Assembly: GCA_013399115.1 (NCBI GenBank)
Contig: VXAA01004003.1
Span: 249,716-313,715, forward strand
DNA length: 64,000 nt
Source: Anseranas semipalmata
Lineage: Eukaryota; Chordata; Aves; Anseriformes; Anseranatidae
Direction: 5' to 3'
Part shown: one piece after another, positions 46,599-59,117 of the stretch
How positions within the stretch are numbered: position 1 is the first letter of the stretch
Layout of the letters: the number at the start of each line of letters is the position of its first letter
The notes under the pieces: generated by a model
What the model was told of the DNA's origin: nothing
The model's input: only the letters and a program-made list of their open reading frames with translations
The model's database searches: none
Translations under genes and position numbers: made by a program

Positions 46599-49500
46599 GA
46601 GAGATTTTTGACTATTAAAAAAAAAAAAGCGACTCTATTTCCTTCCAAACTTTTGTTTCCTGACTGAAAATGAAACCTTGTTGATTTAATTCAGAGGTAG
46701 GTTGACATGAAACTAGGTTCCTTTAGAAATGGGTGCTTATTGATGACAATATTCAGGGTTTTGCCCAGTTACTGTCTTGCAATTTTTTTTGATACAAAAC
46801 AGCACCTGTAGTTCCATTTTATGTATGTAACATCAGATTTTCTTTGTTACAGCACTTATCCTTTTGTAGTGGTATCCCACCATGAGGGGAGCCCTCGGGT
46901 CCCCTCTCCTTTACCGTCGGTGTGTGGAAGGGATCCAGGCTTACTCTTCTGGTCCCTGGCAAGGAGAGCAGAGTGTGCATGGAAATTCAGTTGGGTATTT
47001 GGAGCCTGCAAGGGTAATGTCTAGTCCCTGACGTATTTGTAGTAGGGGTGGTCCTTAAGAAATCTAGGTTTGCTGAAGATATGTTGTCAAGAAGTTATTA
47101 GGAGAAATCACTGGGAATAAACTTGCTTTGCTTAGGATGTACAGGGCTTCATGGATGTGGTAGGCAGTGTTCCAGCGTTTATATGGATACAGGTAATCAA
47201 AGAAGATTTAATATTTGTTCAGGCTCCTTCAATGTTGGGAAATAGGTCATTTATCTTTTATTAAAGTGATGAAGACACTTCCTACATTTTTCTTTCTTGT
47301 GGTAGCTTTTTATTTGAATAGTGACCAAGGCAGCTCTGGACTGCTCTGTTTTGAGGAAGAGTATTTCATATGTGAAGTTCTCCTAGGATAATTAAAAGAA
47401 GGAAATATTCAAGTTAAATGGATAGACGAATGCTGCAGTTTAATTCTCTCTCTCTGTTAATAACTTAATTTACAAGTTCCAAGTTTCTTGTGCTGTGAAT
47501 GAAGAGTTCAAGTGGGAGATGACATTTGTAATGCTGCTCTTAATGTCGTGGAAACTGCCAAAGTTGAGGCTTGTCAGAGAATGCAATAAAATAAATATGC
47601 CATTATTTCTTTGACATGAGAGTTATTTGACTTTGTATTATTAAAATTCAAGGCAGCCTATGACATTATTGACCTTCACCTCATAGCCATGTGAGCAAAT
47701 ACACCAGAAATAGTATGAAAGCTTTGTCTGAGCGGCATAGCAATTCTCCTGAAGTATATATTTTCTTAGAGCAAATAATTTTGATACAGAATATACAGCT
47801 GCTTTAGTGGTGCAGAGGTTAGTCTGAGCACTGCCTTCTGAAGTGGATTTTAGGGGAACAAATCACTGGGGTTGCCTGTGAGCATGTTTGAGGCTGTTGA
47901 ACTGAAGCTGGTCGTGTTGGACTGGTGATAGTGCTGGAGAGAGACTTTCTTGGAGCATGAGCTTTAACCATGTTTTTCTATAATTAACTTACCTTCTGTT
48001 GTACAAGCTACATAACTTAGGAAAAATGCAGTTCTCTCCATCACAAAGTTCCTCGTAATAATAGGGGACACTTCAGCATCTGGGAGGGAGGCATTCCTGC
48101 TCTGAATCACGCTGCAGAAGAGCTGTCTCTCTCCACCCTTTATTATAGGAAGCCTTAGGGGACTTTGGTACAAGATGGGTACCCAAAGGTGGGTAGTATG
48201 AAAATCTCTGTAGGAAGCCATATTTATCCTTTGCTTGACTAGTCAGTTATGGCTTCCTCATTTAAAAAAAAATAAAAAAATGTTGAGGCTCACTCATCTC
48301 AACCCTTTTGAGCTCCATCTCAACTTTGGTTGTTTCTTAAAACTGAAAACATAACTTTGCTCATTTATAGGAAGAAAACAAAGATTGACTCTACTATACA
48401 TTTCTTGGAAGAAAAGCTCTGGGTACTTCCAAGAAATATTGCTGTGTGTATTCTCTTCTAAGACCTAGACAAATAAAATCAAATAGGCTGTGGATGCTTC
48501 CATAGATTTGTAGTTGTATTATGGTAGAACATCCACAAAGTAGGTCCTCTTGCACAATAGATCTTTACAGTAGTGATCCTTTAACACATTGATCTGTTGA
48601 ACTGGTTCGTAGTAGCTTTGTCAAGCGTGTGCTTCTGACGAAACTTCAGAAATGAGACCACGGTCATCCAGGTAAATAATTAAGTCTTTACAGGATTACA
48701 AAAATCATCATTTTGGAATCCAGAGCTTTGGACTTCCTTGATCTGGAGCACACTTGTCAGTAATGGCATCTGGGCTTAGGATTTCTCTTATGGTCTCGTC
48801 TTCTCCTGCTGGACTTAGAATGTGGCAGCGGGAGGTGAAGCGATGCCGCTGCAGCAGGGGCCGGGAGCCCCGTGCTGTATTGAGGAGTGAGGACCGATTG
48901 CTGGGAGCGTGCGTGGATGGCAGTTGCTCCTTGAAAAAGCTGCTGGATTTTTTTTAACTGCTTTGGCAGCAGCTCAGTGGTCTGTGTTGAGCTGCGAACA
49001 GATGGAGGATGTGATCAGCTGTTGGGGCAGTGTTTGTTGCTCTAAATAGCTCTTGTCTTCTCCAGGGAAAGGTAGCAGGCTGGAGAGAAGTGTCCGGTTG
49101 GCAGCCCAGGAGACTTCACTCTTTTGGAGCTAAATCTTTAGATACCCATCTATATTCTTCCAGACATTAATTATGCTACGTTATCAAAAGTGTTAGATAA
49201 ATCATGGCTTGCATCGCAACATTAGCTTTGTTCACTTTCATCCATAAGTCGTTGCTCAGTTTGGATATAACAGCTTCTCTGCATAGAAGTTAAAGCAAAA
49301 CCAAACAATGTAGAGGCAATGGTTGGTTCATTTCCTATCTGTGCATGTGCTGAAAAGGTAGGTTTTCTAGATACTGTGTATAGATGTGTGCATCACTAGC
49401 ATATTAAACTCCATTGATTGATATCAGTTTGTTAAGTGTTGTGTGGCTATGTTACCTGTAAATAAATCCAGTAGTTGTCCTGTGAATGTGTAAATGTGTG

Positions 49501-52500
49501 AATGTGTCCCATGGACCCATAACTATTTGTAGCTTTCCTAATTAGCAATGTAAACACTGGCAGCTTAAGTCTACGTTAGGGCTTTTAGTACTTAGGCTTC
49601 TGTGTACAGCAGTGAAATAATTGTGAGGTGGTGGTTAGTTTTTTCCCTCCCCCTTACGGTCTGGTCACTCACCTTCTTTTAGGAAATCTGCACGTGTAGC
49701 AGAAGTAACCACTGAAGTTATTCCCCAGAGGGGGTGTTGGAGAGTGAAAGATGGAGTAGTAGCCATGGTCCTCTGCAGAAGCTGAAGGAGGCTTACAGTA
49801 GTGGGAATCCCATTTACTTACAACACTCAGAAAGCTTTTGGGGAGAGGGAAAAATAGGTGCAGCATGTTTTCTTAGGACCTCCCATCTCGTGAGCCAGCT
49901 TTCATCTAAAATTGGCCATCTAAGCTAATAACTGATGTGGATTCATGGTAATAATCTGCCTCTCAGGTGGACTTCGCACAGTTCGGCACTAGCATGCCTG
50001 TCTAGCTGGTGCATAATAACCCAGAGTTAGTGTTCAACCTCGTCCATCGAATGATCTTTTTGTACCTCCACCAGCTGTTTAGGAGCCGTGAACCTGGATA
50101 CCTATCAACTAGACCAAGGTCTGAACATGACCCAGAAAGAGCACCTTGATATAATTTGCATGTAGCCCCTTTCTCAGGGACTGCTCTTGTCTTTTGGTCT
50201 ACTTTGCTTGTCCCCATCTGTCAGAAGAAACAGGTGCCAATTACAGATGTGGTAGGTTGCAAGAAGTATAAGTCTGTTTTGTGGTTAGAGAATGAGGATG
50301 GGGTCTTTGGAAGGCTAGAATAAGACTACAATGGCATTTTCTTTCCTTTTGGATGACATGGGAGAAGAGTTCATTTGGATGAGGAGAAAACTGTAAAAGA
50401 GCAAAAATTATTGATGTTACATGAAAAGAAGCTTAGCCTTTTGAGATGGGCGAGTGAATTGATGAAGCGTCTCAAACATCAACTGAGCATGACATTATGT
50501 AACCTACTTTTGTTGAACTTGACTAATAAGTTTTTTTAGTGATACATCTAACGCCGGACACTCAAAGCCTACAGGGGACATGACCAAAACTTCTTAATAT
50601 TGGCATTGTAAGGTGAGGAAACGAAGAGAAGGCAGTCCATGGAATTCCACTTGTGGTTTGTATTAATAGACTTCTTCCAGGAGTCTTTAAAATCTCTATT
50701 ATTTTATTAGGACATATCTGATTGCATGTAGCACCGAAACTTGTTGGAAACTGCACTGGATGTAAGGTGCACTTAATGTTCTGCAAAGTGCTGCAAGGCT
50801 CTATGTTGACTCCTGTTCTGCTTGAAGCTTTGTGCCGTCAGGCTGCATCACTGACAGCTGGTTGGGAACAAAAGAGGTGGCTTTGGGCAGGGGTGCCAGA
50901 CTTGAATGCACCCTGCCACCCGCTTCTCCTCTTTGATGCTTCTTTCAAAGAGAGAGAAGTGGCGCGAACAGCTGTGTGGATGCGGTTTGAGTCGGTGCAC
51001 TAGCTGGGGTCACTGCAAGCTTTTTGCGTTCTTCTGTATTTTGGGGCTAAAGTGATTTTGCTTTTAAACGAAGATTTCTCTTTTTTTGAAAGCCAAATGG
51101 TTTTCTGTTTTGTTTCCTATGTGCAGAAATAGTAGCTTTAGCTTGCAGAGCAGAACTCTTTCAAAGCTAGGAAGGTGGTGCTACCACTGACTTGTACACA
51201 AGTGTAGTTCAGCTACCTTTGAATATCGTGATCTTTTTTTTCCTTGGTCTAGATGCAGTAAACTAACAGAAATTGCATGATTTGAAGATACTTGGAATTA
51301 AGAGTTTTCATAGCAGACTTGGGTTAGTTTGTGACCTACAAGAAGTTAAGGAACTTCTTTCAAATTCTGTAACCATGTTAAACCCAGTAGTTGACTGTTT
51401 CAAACTTGTTGTAGGGAGTATTTCACTGAGATGGATGTGAGGCTCTGAATTTGGATAACTCTAATGTTGATGCAAGCCCAGAGAGACTCACGGACAGATG
51501 CGTGAGTGAGAATGTGTGTGTGCATGCTCATACATGTGTGTGCATGTATCCAAGCTTTTTTAAACATGGCATTCCTGAATGTGGATTAATGATGTTGCTA
51601 TGTAAGTAGGCATGGAGTAAATTGTGTGCATGTAAATATTTTTGGGTTAGGAGAACATGTACTTATAGGAGTGTTAAGGCTGCTTATAGTCAAAGAAGTG
51701 CCTAAGTAAATGTTTAAAGGTGTTAGTTTTTTTTTTTTAACACTGGCTTGCATAGTGAAGCCAGCTATTGGGAACACAAGAGTTTGCCTTAAATAGCAGA
51801 TCTGAGCCACAGTACAATTTTGCCAGCCTTTAGTGTTTAATTGGTGTGGAGTTAATGACCAAAAGATTTCTTAATTGCCGTAATACTTCCAGGCTGCTTA
51901 TCTTCAATAAGCTCCTAGCACAACAGATGGCAAGTTAGTGGTTTAACTGAGGTGGACTAGAAGTTTTTCACCACTTTATTTTAATGGCCATACCTTACAT
52001 ATGTGGCTATAGATAATGTCTAGTTGAAAACAAAATCTTCATTGGAATAGGCATCAGATGAGTTAAGATTCCATTTCATCACTCAGCAAGAGAGAGAACC
52101 CTTCTTTACTATCAGAAAAAACCTTTGCGGTTATATCTGTGTGATCATTTTTGTGTTATCTTTGCTTCTTTTTCCTGGCTACTCCCAAGGTTCATCTCCA
52201 CAAACTGTCATTCTCTGCTTCTTTTCAAGGAGTCTGTGGGGAATTGTACTGGTGTCTGCTGGGGTTTGAGACAGATTGGAACAGCAGCCTGAACGTGGCT
52301 GGGTTTTGTGTTAGTGTAATGACTGGCTAAGGCTCTGAAACATGGGAGTAAGAGTAGACAGAATTAAACTTCCGTGATTTGCAGATACATATTGCTTTAA
52401 ATAACAACAACAGTTTTCAATGGAAAAAACTGTAATGATTTTCTTCTGTCCCGAGTACAGGCTACCATACTTGTACACTATTCTTCCCTAGCTTTAATTT

Positions 52501-52710
52501 TTGAAACACTGTGTAGGAGAGGGAGGAACTTTGTACTGAGGGACATTGCAAAGTAATGAAGTTAAATATTAATTACTATTTAATGTTTTAGGAAGTGCTG
52601 TCACTGGTCACCTAGCTTACTTGTTTTCAGAATGATGGGGAAATCGTGACACTTAATCATGCATATTTTGAATATTATTCTCGTTGCACTTTTTTAAACT
52701 TGGCTGACAT

Positions 52711-52775
52711 TATCACAGAATCACAGAACCATTTAGGTTGGAAAAAACCTCCAAGATCATCCAGTCCAACCTATA
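52711..52775 (-). repeat. CR1 LINE 3'-end fragment
   Basis: ATCACAGAATCACAGAACC, then TTTAGGTTGGAAAAAACCTC, then a CAAGATCATCCAGTCCAACC block. This is the antisense of the CR1 3' terminus including its terminal octamer repeats (ATTCTGTG on the sense strand). It is well preserved but only about 65 bases long. Confidence 0.92.
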
Positions 52776-52885
52776 CCTTATGTTTTCATTACAAAAATGA
52801 AGAGGAGTAGTCCTTTATTGATACTTCAAGTTATCCTGGGCCTATGTTTTCATTTTTTCATCAGGTGAAAAATCTAGTGGTTGTA

Positions 52886-52912
52886 GGGTTGTAGGGTTCT
52901 AGGGTTTAGGGG
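52886..52912 (+). other. G-quadruplex motif with telomere-like units
   Basis: Four G runs (52886, 52894, 52902, 52909) are separated by TTGTA, TTCTA and TTTA. This satisfies the G3-N1-7 quadruplex rule, and each unit resembles a degenerate telomeric TTAGGG/TTTAGGG word. Confidence 0.6.
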
Positions 52913-54379
52913 ATTGCTTTGGTCCTTAGGAATGGATTAACACATTACGAGTAATGGCCTATGGGAATTTATCCCTTAAGTACAAGTGGAGTTTTCAAAT
53001 AGAAAGTTTGAATATGTGCTTGTCTTTGTGGCTGTTGACTCGGGGACATAGAAATGAGCATTTGTCTAAATCTGAGGCCACTTGTGAAACTGAAGTCAGT
53101 GGGTTGCTCCTAATAATGTTACTTGTTAGTGAGCGTGGCTCATCCTCTGTGGCAATAAGGTGTTTCTGACAGCTTGACAGCTAAGTCAAATTAGTCTGTG
53201 GTAGTCCATGTGTGTTTTCTGTTAAAGCCTAGAGGATAAGAACCAATGTTAGACCTCTCCTATACTGAAAACAGTTCCAAGTCCCAAAAAAAGATCCATT
53301 AAAGAAGGTTACTCCCAACCCTGTTAATGTTTGTGATAATCCTGAGAAGCTGACATTCCTTTCATTAGCTTTTCCATGAGCTCTTGTCTTGGCAAAATGG
53401 CTGATATATAGGGTGCAGTGTCACAGTATGAGGATACTTGACTTATTGCCCTAATATTAAAAATTTGTTCCCAAATAATTATATTTTTAATTGTTTTCTC
53501 AAGTTGAGAATGAATTCTTCTGACAAGATAAGAATTTTCTATGGTTTCTTTGTGACGCATGTATTTCCTTTTTTTAATAGCAGGATTTTTTTTCTTTAGC
53601 GTTTTATTTTGCTTGTATTGTCCTATCTCTCAGGCACTTCTGCCACAAGTATGCACTTTTGTATAGTTTGCCTGAGAAATTTAACTTTTCAAAGTGAAGT
53701 TTTTTTTAGTGTTTGTGTTAGTTGATGATCAGAAAAAGTTGATGCAAAAGGATTGATTTTTATTATTGTAATTGCACTCTGGGAAGCAGACCTAAATCCA
53801 AGCAACCACACTTTACAGTACAGCTTACAACTATACTAATTGAATTATGCATGCTTTACCTTTTAAACTTTGTCCTAGCCGAATAGCCAGACTTGCTGCT
53901 TGTCTGAAATACCTGCTTCCTTCGTGAAAAAATGTTTTGCTACAGTCTTCCTGAAATACTTGTTTTTAAGGTCATTCTGTAACAAAGATACTGTTGCCGA
54001 ATAGTTGGAATGGGCAGGGGGTCTTGGAGGTTTTTGTGTTAAGAAGCCCACTAGCACCCGACGTGTTATTCCTGTGGAGGTACTTGTATGTTGTAGCAGA
54101 ATTCCCCTCAACCTCCCTTTTTGTGATCTAAAATTATTAGAGACTCAGTCACTAAGCGTGTGCTCTGGCTGTTGGGTAGTTCTTTGGTTCCTTCTGTGCT
54201 TGTTAAACTATCCTCCTAAATTTGAAACTAGAGCTGGATGTAATGTTCCAGAACCTCTTATCAGTGCTATAAAACCTTAATTTCAAGTTTCATTCCATCC
54301 TTGTTTTTATCCCATTCATTTCTCCCTCTCCTGGCCGATGGAGGCAGCAGTGGTTATACTGCTGTCAACTGTCCAGCCT

Positions 54380-55340
54380 GCTCTTCCAATGACCTCATTG
54401 ATGGAGACTCCACAACCTCACCAAGCAGCCTATTTTTGTCCTTAAATACTTTGCTGTTAATTTTCTACTGTATAATCTGAGTCTGCCTCGCTGCAATTCG
54501 AGCACTTCATTGCCTGTTCTGTTTGAGAACTGACCGTTCCTCCCTGCAGTTTTCTGGTCTTGGTGTCCCCAGTCCCTTCAGCCTTTGCTGGCAGGTAACG
54601 TTGTCTGGATGTGGTGGCTGTTCTGCAGCGTTTCTCCGCGCTCTTCACGTCTGGCTCCAAGACATGGCTTTGAACACATTCAGTGTTCAGAATGAGTTGC
54701 AGTTCTCCATCTAAGACTTAGCGGAGCAGTATTAGGAGGAAGGATTATGTCATGTGTCACATAAGCTATATGTCCCAATGAAGCATTAGCCTTTTTTCAA
54801 GTCTGACCTTGTTAACTCTTTTGCATAGTCACCTATACCTGTTTAGAAACTCACAGTACTTCATTCCACATCTTGCTTTTTAGTTTGTCTAGTAAATAGT
54901 CTCATAAGTAAGACTGTCAAAAATCTTCGTCAATAAATCATGACACTGCTTTCTCCCCTGTGCAACTCCATCATGGAAGAAGGTTGTACTGGTTTGACAT
55001 TGCTTGTTTTTGACAAAACCAGGGTGGCTGCTCCTTTTCTCTGTATCGTCAAAGTGATTAAAAATAATGGATTAAATATACCTGATTAACTTTTCTGGGA
55101 ACTAAAGCTAAGCCAGTATTATTCCCCAGGTGTTTCTGTCCTTCACTTTCAATTTTTTCTTTTTTCTTCTCTATTTTTTTTTTAGGGGTGATGCTGTTTA
55201 TTTGCTTTAAAGAGTCTATGTTCACCTTTCTCTAAGCTTCTGATATCCTGGGTGTCTTGTTGAGTTTTCAAAGACAGGATTATTGATTTCAAGATGGCTT
55301 AGAGGGCTTCCCGAGCAACTCAGTTGAATGTTACTAGATA
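54380..55340 (-). repeat. Ancient CR1-clade LINE: reverse-transcriptase region and 3' part
   Basis: Read on the minus strand, several blocks follow the order of a CR1-type ORF2 and 3' end. They include the antisense of a KAFD-type reverse-transcriptase block (AAGACTGTCAAAAATCTTCG at about 54912), the upstream CATTGCTTGTTTTTGACAAA (antisense of a QHGF..NK segment), TATTATTCCCCAGGTGTTTC, and GAGTTTTCAAAGACAGGATT. The 3' part includes AGTCCCTTCAGCCTTTGCTG and GATGGAGACTCCACAACCTC. Many substitutions and indels break every frame, and the central catalytic part seems deleted near 54800-54880. Confidence 0.6.
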
Positions 55341-55379
55341 AAGCCAACTTAACTTTGTTTTCTGCTTAATACAGCTGTT

Positions 55380-56110
55380 TCCAATCACAGTGACTCTGGG
55401 AAGGTGTTTTTACCCATTTGTCGATGCTAATCGTGCTAGTCACCTGCTCGTAGTTGATCTCTGTAGTGAGGACTTGTTCAATCTGTTTTCCCTCTTCATT
55501 CAGTAATGGACAAATTCTCTTGTTATTAGTAATGTACTTATAGAATGATTTTTCTTAGTAGCCTCAAGCTGAGAATTGTTTCATTTTTGTCTTTAGCCTT
55601 TTTGATTTGTCCTCTGTATTCTCTTGCCATTGTTATGCATGTTATTCATTTTCTGTATGCTTTCTGAGTCATTATTCTCTTGCTATGTTTTCTGTTCTCT
55701 TGCTGTGCTTGGTTTTCTTGAATTTGTTTGTATCTTTTGTGTCATTTGAGAATTAGCTCTTCCTTGCCTTAGACTTGCCTTCTCTGAGCTCTTATTTAAT
55801 GATGTTAAATCTGTCTCAGTCTGTCTCTTGCTGTTCTTCTTTCCTTTCCCTCTTCAATAACCATTGACTTTATGGTCGCTTCCAGTGAAACTGTGTCTCA
55901 TTGTTTACTGTCAACCAGTTCGTTCTTGCTGGCTACAGCTAAAGAAAGGCTCTCTGGTTGCTTTCTATGTTTAAAAAAAAAAAAAAAAGTCAGCAATTTC
56001 TTGGACTCTTGCTGGAGTTATATGTTCTGTTTCCAGCGAGTGTCTAGGTTCTTACTATCTCCTTGTAACAAGAAGTCCTGTGCTTTTCTTCACTCTTCTG
56101 CCTGATCAGA
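55380..56110 (-). repeat. Probable continuation of the ancient LINE (upstream ORF2 part)
   Basis: The + strand is pyrimidine-rich, with words such as TTTAGCCTTTTTGATTTGTC, CTTGCCTTAGACTTGCCTTC and GTCAACCAGTTCGTTCTTGC-like blocks. These resemble, in antisense, the Lys/Arg-rich part of CR1-type ORF2 that precedes the reverse transcriptase. Decay is heavy and identity uncertain. Position and strand fit the flanking LINE pieces. Confidence 0.35.
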
Positions 56111-56449
56111 AAAGGTGCCATCCATCTATCTGCCACTTTTCATGGTAGCAAGCTTACAGTTTGATAGTGCTCCTTTGCTTTGTGATGTTTATCCTCTAGC
56201 TATAAGGCATAACACACCTGGGCTTTTGGGGATGAGGTGATTTCTGTTGGTGAGTGGGTTTTTTCTTCTATGTACTGACAGCATCCTCTTTTACACTGGT
56301 ATGCACATCTCTAACATTCATGGATTGCTTGTTTCACATGAGCTTTGTGTGAATAATTACTTTTCTAAGTTAGAGGCTCTTGTTCAGGTTGCCCTGGCTT
56401 AGCTTTGGACTCTGATTTGCTTGTGATCCTAATATAAAATATTCTTTAC

Positions 56450-57010
56450 TCAAGTTAGCAAGCAGGAAGGTCTTCTTTTCTGTCTTAATTCCATGAAATC
56501 TTCTACATTCTTGCTTTCCAGCTCATGGAACCTCATCATATGATCAGAGAAGCCAAAGCTGTCCTCTGAGACCATTTTCAAGCACATGGGGTTGGGGTTT
56601 TCTGCAGGATGAATAAGTTCCTGACCGAGTTGCCACGTGGAGGGCTGATTGGGAGCTTTGAACTTGTTAAGCCCCTGCTTTTTCTGCAGGGACGTGTAAC
56701 GGCTTCTTGCCTGTTCTTGGGCATTGTTGGCAGTGTAACTAGTACCTGCATGGATGAGCAACCATGAACAGTAGTTGGTGTGATGAGTGGACGTTGAACG
56801 GACACCTTCAAGGCGGTGCACATCTGCCTGTAGGTTAGATGGGATGTACACAATTTCTGCTCCTCTTAGGAGCTGCTGCAGACAGCCACTTGTTTTCTTG
56901 GGCCTGAAGGAGGGCAGAGAACACCCGGAGGAGGCCAGCAGACAGCCTGCTCTCTATGCTGTGACTGGCTTTTCCTTTCCTCCGGTCCCTCCCGCAGCGG
57001 TAGGTGAAGC
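56450..57010 (-). pseudogene. Decayed LINE ORF1 with SGNH-esterase-like remnant
   Basis: The minus strand has two adjoining open pieces in different frames (about 57017-56835 and 56851-56450). The second contains CSWLLIHAGTSYTANNAQEQ and further on a GFSDH segment. These resemble the LLLIHVGTNDTA and FGFLDH blocks of the SGNH (GDSL-like) esterase domain known from CR1-clade ORF1 proteins. The key Asn-Asp of the GTND block is replaced by Ser-Tyr, and the frame is broken upstream. It lies 5' of ORF2-like remnants on the same strand, as expected for one old element. Confidence 0.45.
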
Positions 57011-58974
57011 ACACCATGTGTTAGGTTTCATAGTGTGTTTCACGTGGCTGTGAAAAATGTAATAAATGGTATGATGTACGCGTGTACAGTGGGCAACTAG
57101 AGCTGGGCAGTTCGGGGATGATGAGGTGCAAGGACTGAGATCATCTGATATGGCTGTTGGCTTAATTTGTAGTTGATCAGCTCTGTGTTCAAAGGTATGC
57201 TTCTAACATCATTACAAATCTGATGTTGTAGCTTACTTGCTGTGTCTTCTCCTGTAATTTTGCTGATTGCTCTTAAGTCTAGCTATTAAACTCAGGCTAT
57301 GCTTCTTATTGACGCTCATTTTGCAGAATTGAAGGGGCTTAGACCTGGAGAATGATTTATCTGCCTTGATTGTCTGTGTCATGTCTGAATACAGCCTGTG
57401 TGATTCACCTGACAATTGCATTTCTCTATTGTGGGGAGAAAAAAAAACACACAACTAGATTGAGATATTGTATTTTGTTGGTCCTTCTGATAATGCCTTC
57501 TCCTGTGCATGGCTTTACTTAATATCTAAGGAGATTTTGATGTCAAGAGTAAGGTGAACCCTCTACCAGTTTGCCTGATTAAACAGATGAGGCCAGTTTC
57601 TTACAACATAATCCCTGTAATAGAGCATCTGCAGTTGTATCACTTGAAGCTACGTGGTCAAGTCATTCATTCCTAAATGTTTGTCCTAAGTATCTTAAAC
57701 TTGCTTTTGAAGGAATGCAAATCACTGTTCCATAGGGAAAGTGGTGGCTTGTTCTCGAGATTTTTGTTTTGCATCAATCGTATTAATTTCATGTATTTCT
57801 GTTCAGGATTGAAGTATAAACAGCAGATTAAATCTTTGACACCTCTATACTAGAAAAAAAGTGTGCATGGTTGTTACTTGCCAGGGCTAGTTGAGAGAAC
57901 TTTGGGGTGTTTTAACGACCTGCTCAGAACACTCATGGCTATTGTACCTGGGGGGGGAAAGTGCTTGAATCGTCTTCATTGTCAGCTTTTGGTATTTCTT
58001 TAGCACATGCTGCTGCATAATTACTGGAAAACCGCTGAATATCCTTCTAGTACAGGAAAGGCAGAATCCTGGTAGGAGGTGGGCTGGCTCTGTTCTGCTG
58101 TGTCATACTTGGCTACAAAGAGGGAAAGGATTGCATGTGGATATGTGCTCCTAAAGAATTTGTGGTGTGTAGTTGAAGGGAAATCTCCTTCCCTGCATTT
58201 TCCCCGGAAGAGCCTGGGTTCTGGGTGGCTGCACATCCAGGTAGTACAGACCCAAATCTCTTTCACTCAAGTCTAAGCTTGTCTGCTCTTAAATTAGTTC
58301 TGTTATTTTGTATAGCTGCTGCCATTTCACTTGTGAACCAGGGAAGGGCACTTAATGGTGTGCAGAAAACCCTTTACAAAATAATTATGATACTTAAGTT
58401 GAAAGACATGATTTCTTCCTACTCCTCCTTCCATTAGGGCTTAATATTGAATTTGGTTTTATTTCAGTTTCAGGATTTATCTTGCAAATTTTCAGTGCTT
58501 TTACACAACTTAAAATAGTAAATTCTTCTGCTTTTTTTTTTTTTAAGTGCAGTGTTAAGTCATGTAAGAGCCTTAAAAGCTACTATCAGCAACTTCCCTT
58601 CGTCTCCCCAGCCCCAATAATGTTTAAAAAAAACAAACCAACCAACCCACTAAGATGACAAAGATAAGTCATACTACAATTCAGGTACAAATACATCTGT
58701 GCAACTACAAAGCCTTTTGATATGAATGGGGATAAGTTGTGATGGGATCTGAACAACTTTTTTTTGGTACTGCCTATCTGTAGAAATATCATAAAATCCC
58801 TTTCACTAGCTGATTAGACTTAATTTGAAATAGACTTTCACTACCCCTATTTTCAGTTCTGCTTCACGTGCTTCGTGCTGTCATTGATAGTCTCTTCAGT
58901 CTGAGTATATTCCAGGACATTGTACATGGCTTTCCCTGTCCTCAGTTTAATTCTTGTCTTCCTTCCACCCCCAG

Positions 58975-59117
58975 TGTGCTCGCAGGGAGAACTTCAGCGC
59001 CTCGCGAAGCCAACCGCAGCAGGCCTCTCGCTGCCGCCCTGCTTGGCTGTCGCTGTGTCTGCTCCAGTTAGTCGTTTCTTGGAGGTGGCTGACCAAACGA
59101 AACCTCTGTCAGGGCTG
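58975..59117 (+). other. Weak exon candidate with strong acceptor
   Basis: A strong acceptor (GTCTTCCTTCCACCCCCAG ending at 58974) precedes about 130 bases with about ten CpGs, in CpG-poor surroundings. No consensus donor follows; the best (GTGAAG at about 59115) is poor. The protein in any frame is not recognised. It may be a rarely used exon or a GC-rich repeat remnant. Confidence 0.2.

Noticed and set aside
48754..48957. CpG-containing open frame in the long intron
   Set aside because: No acceptor or donor in register and no recognised protein. Treated as intronic.
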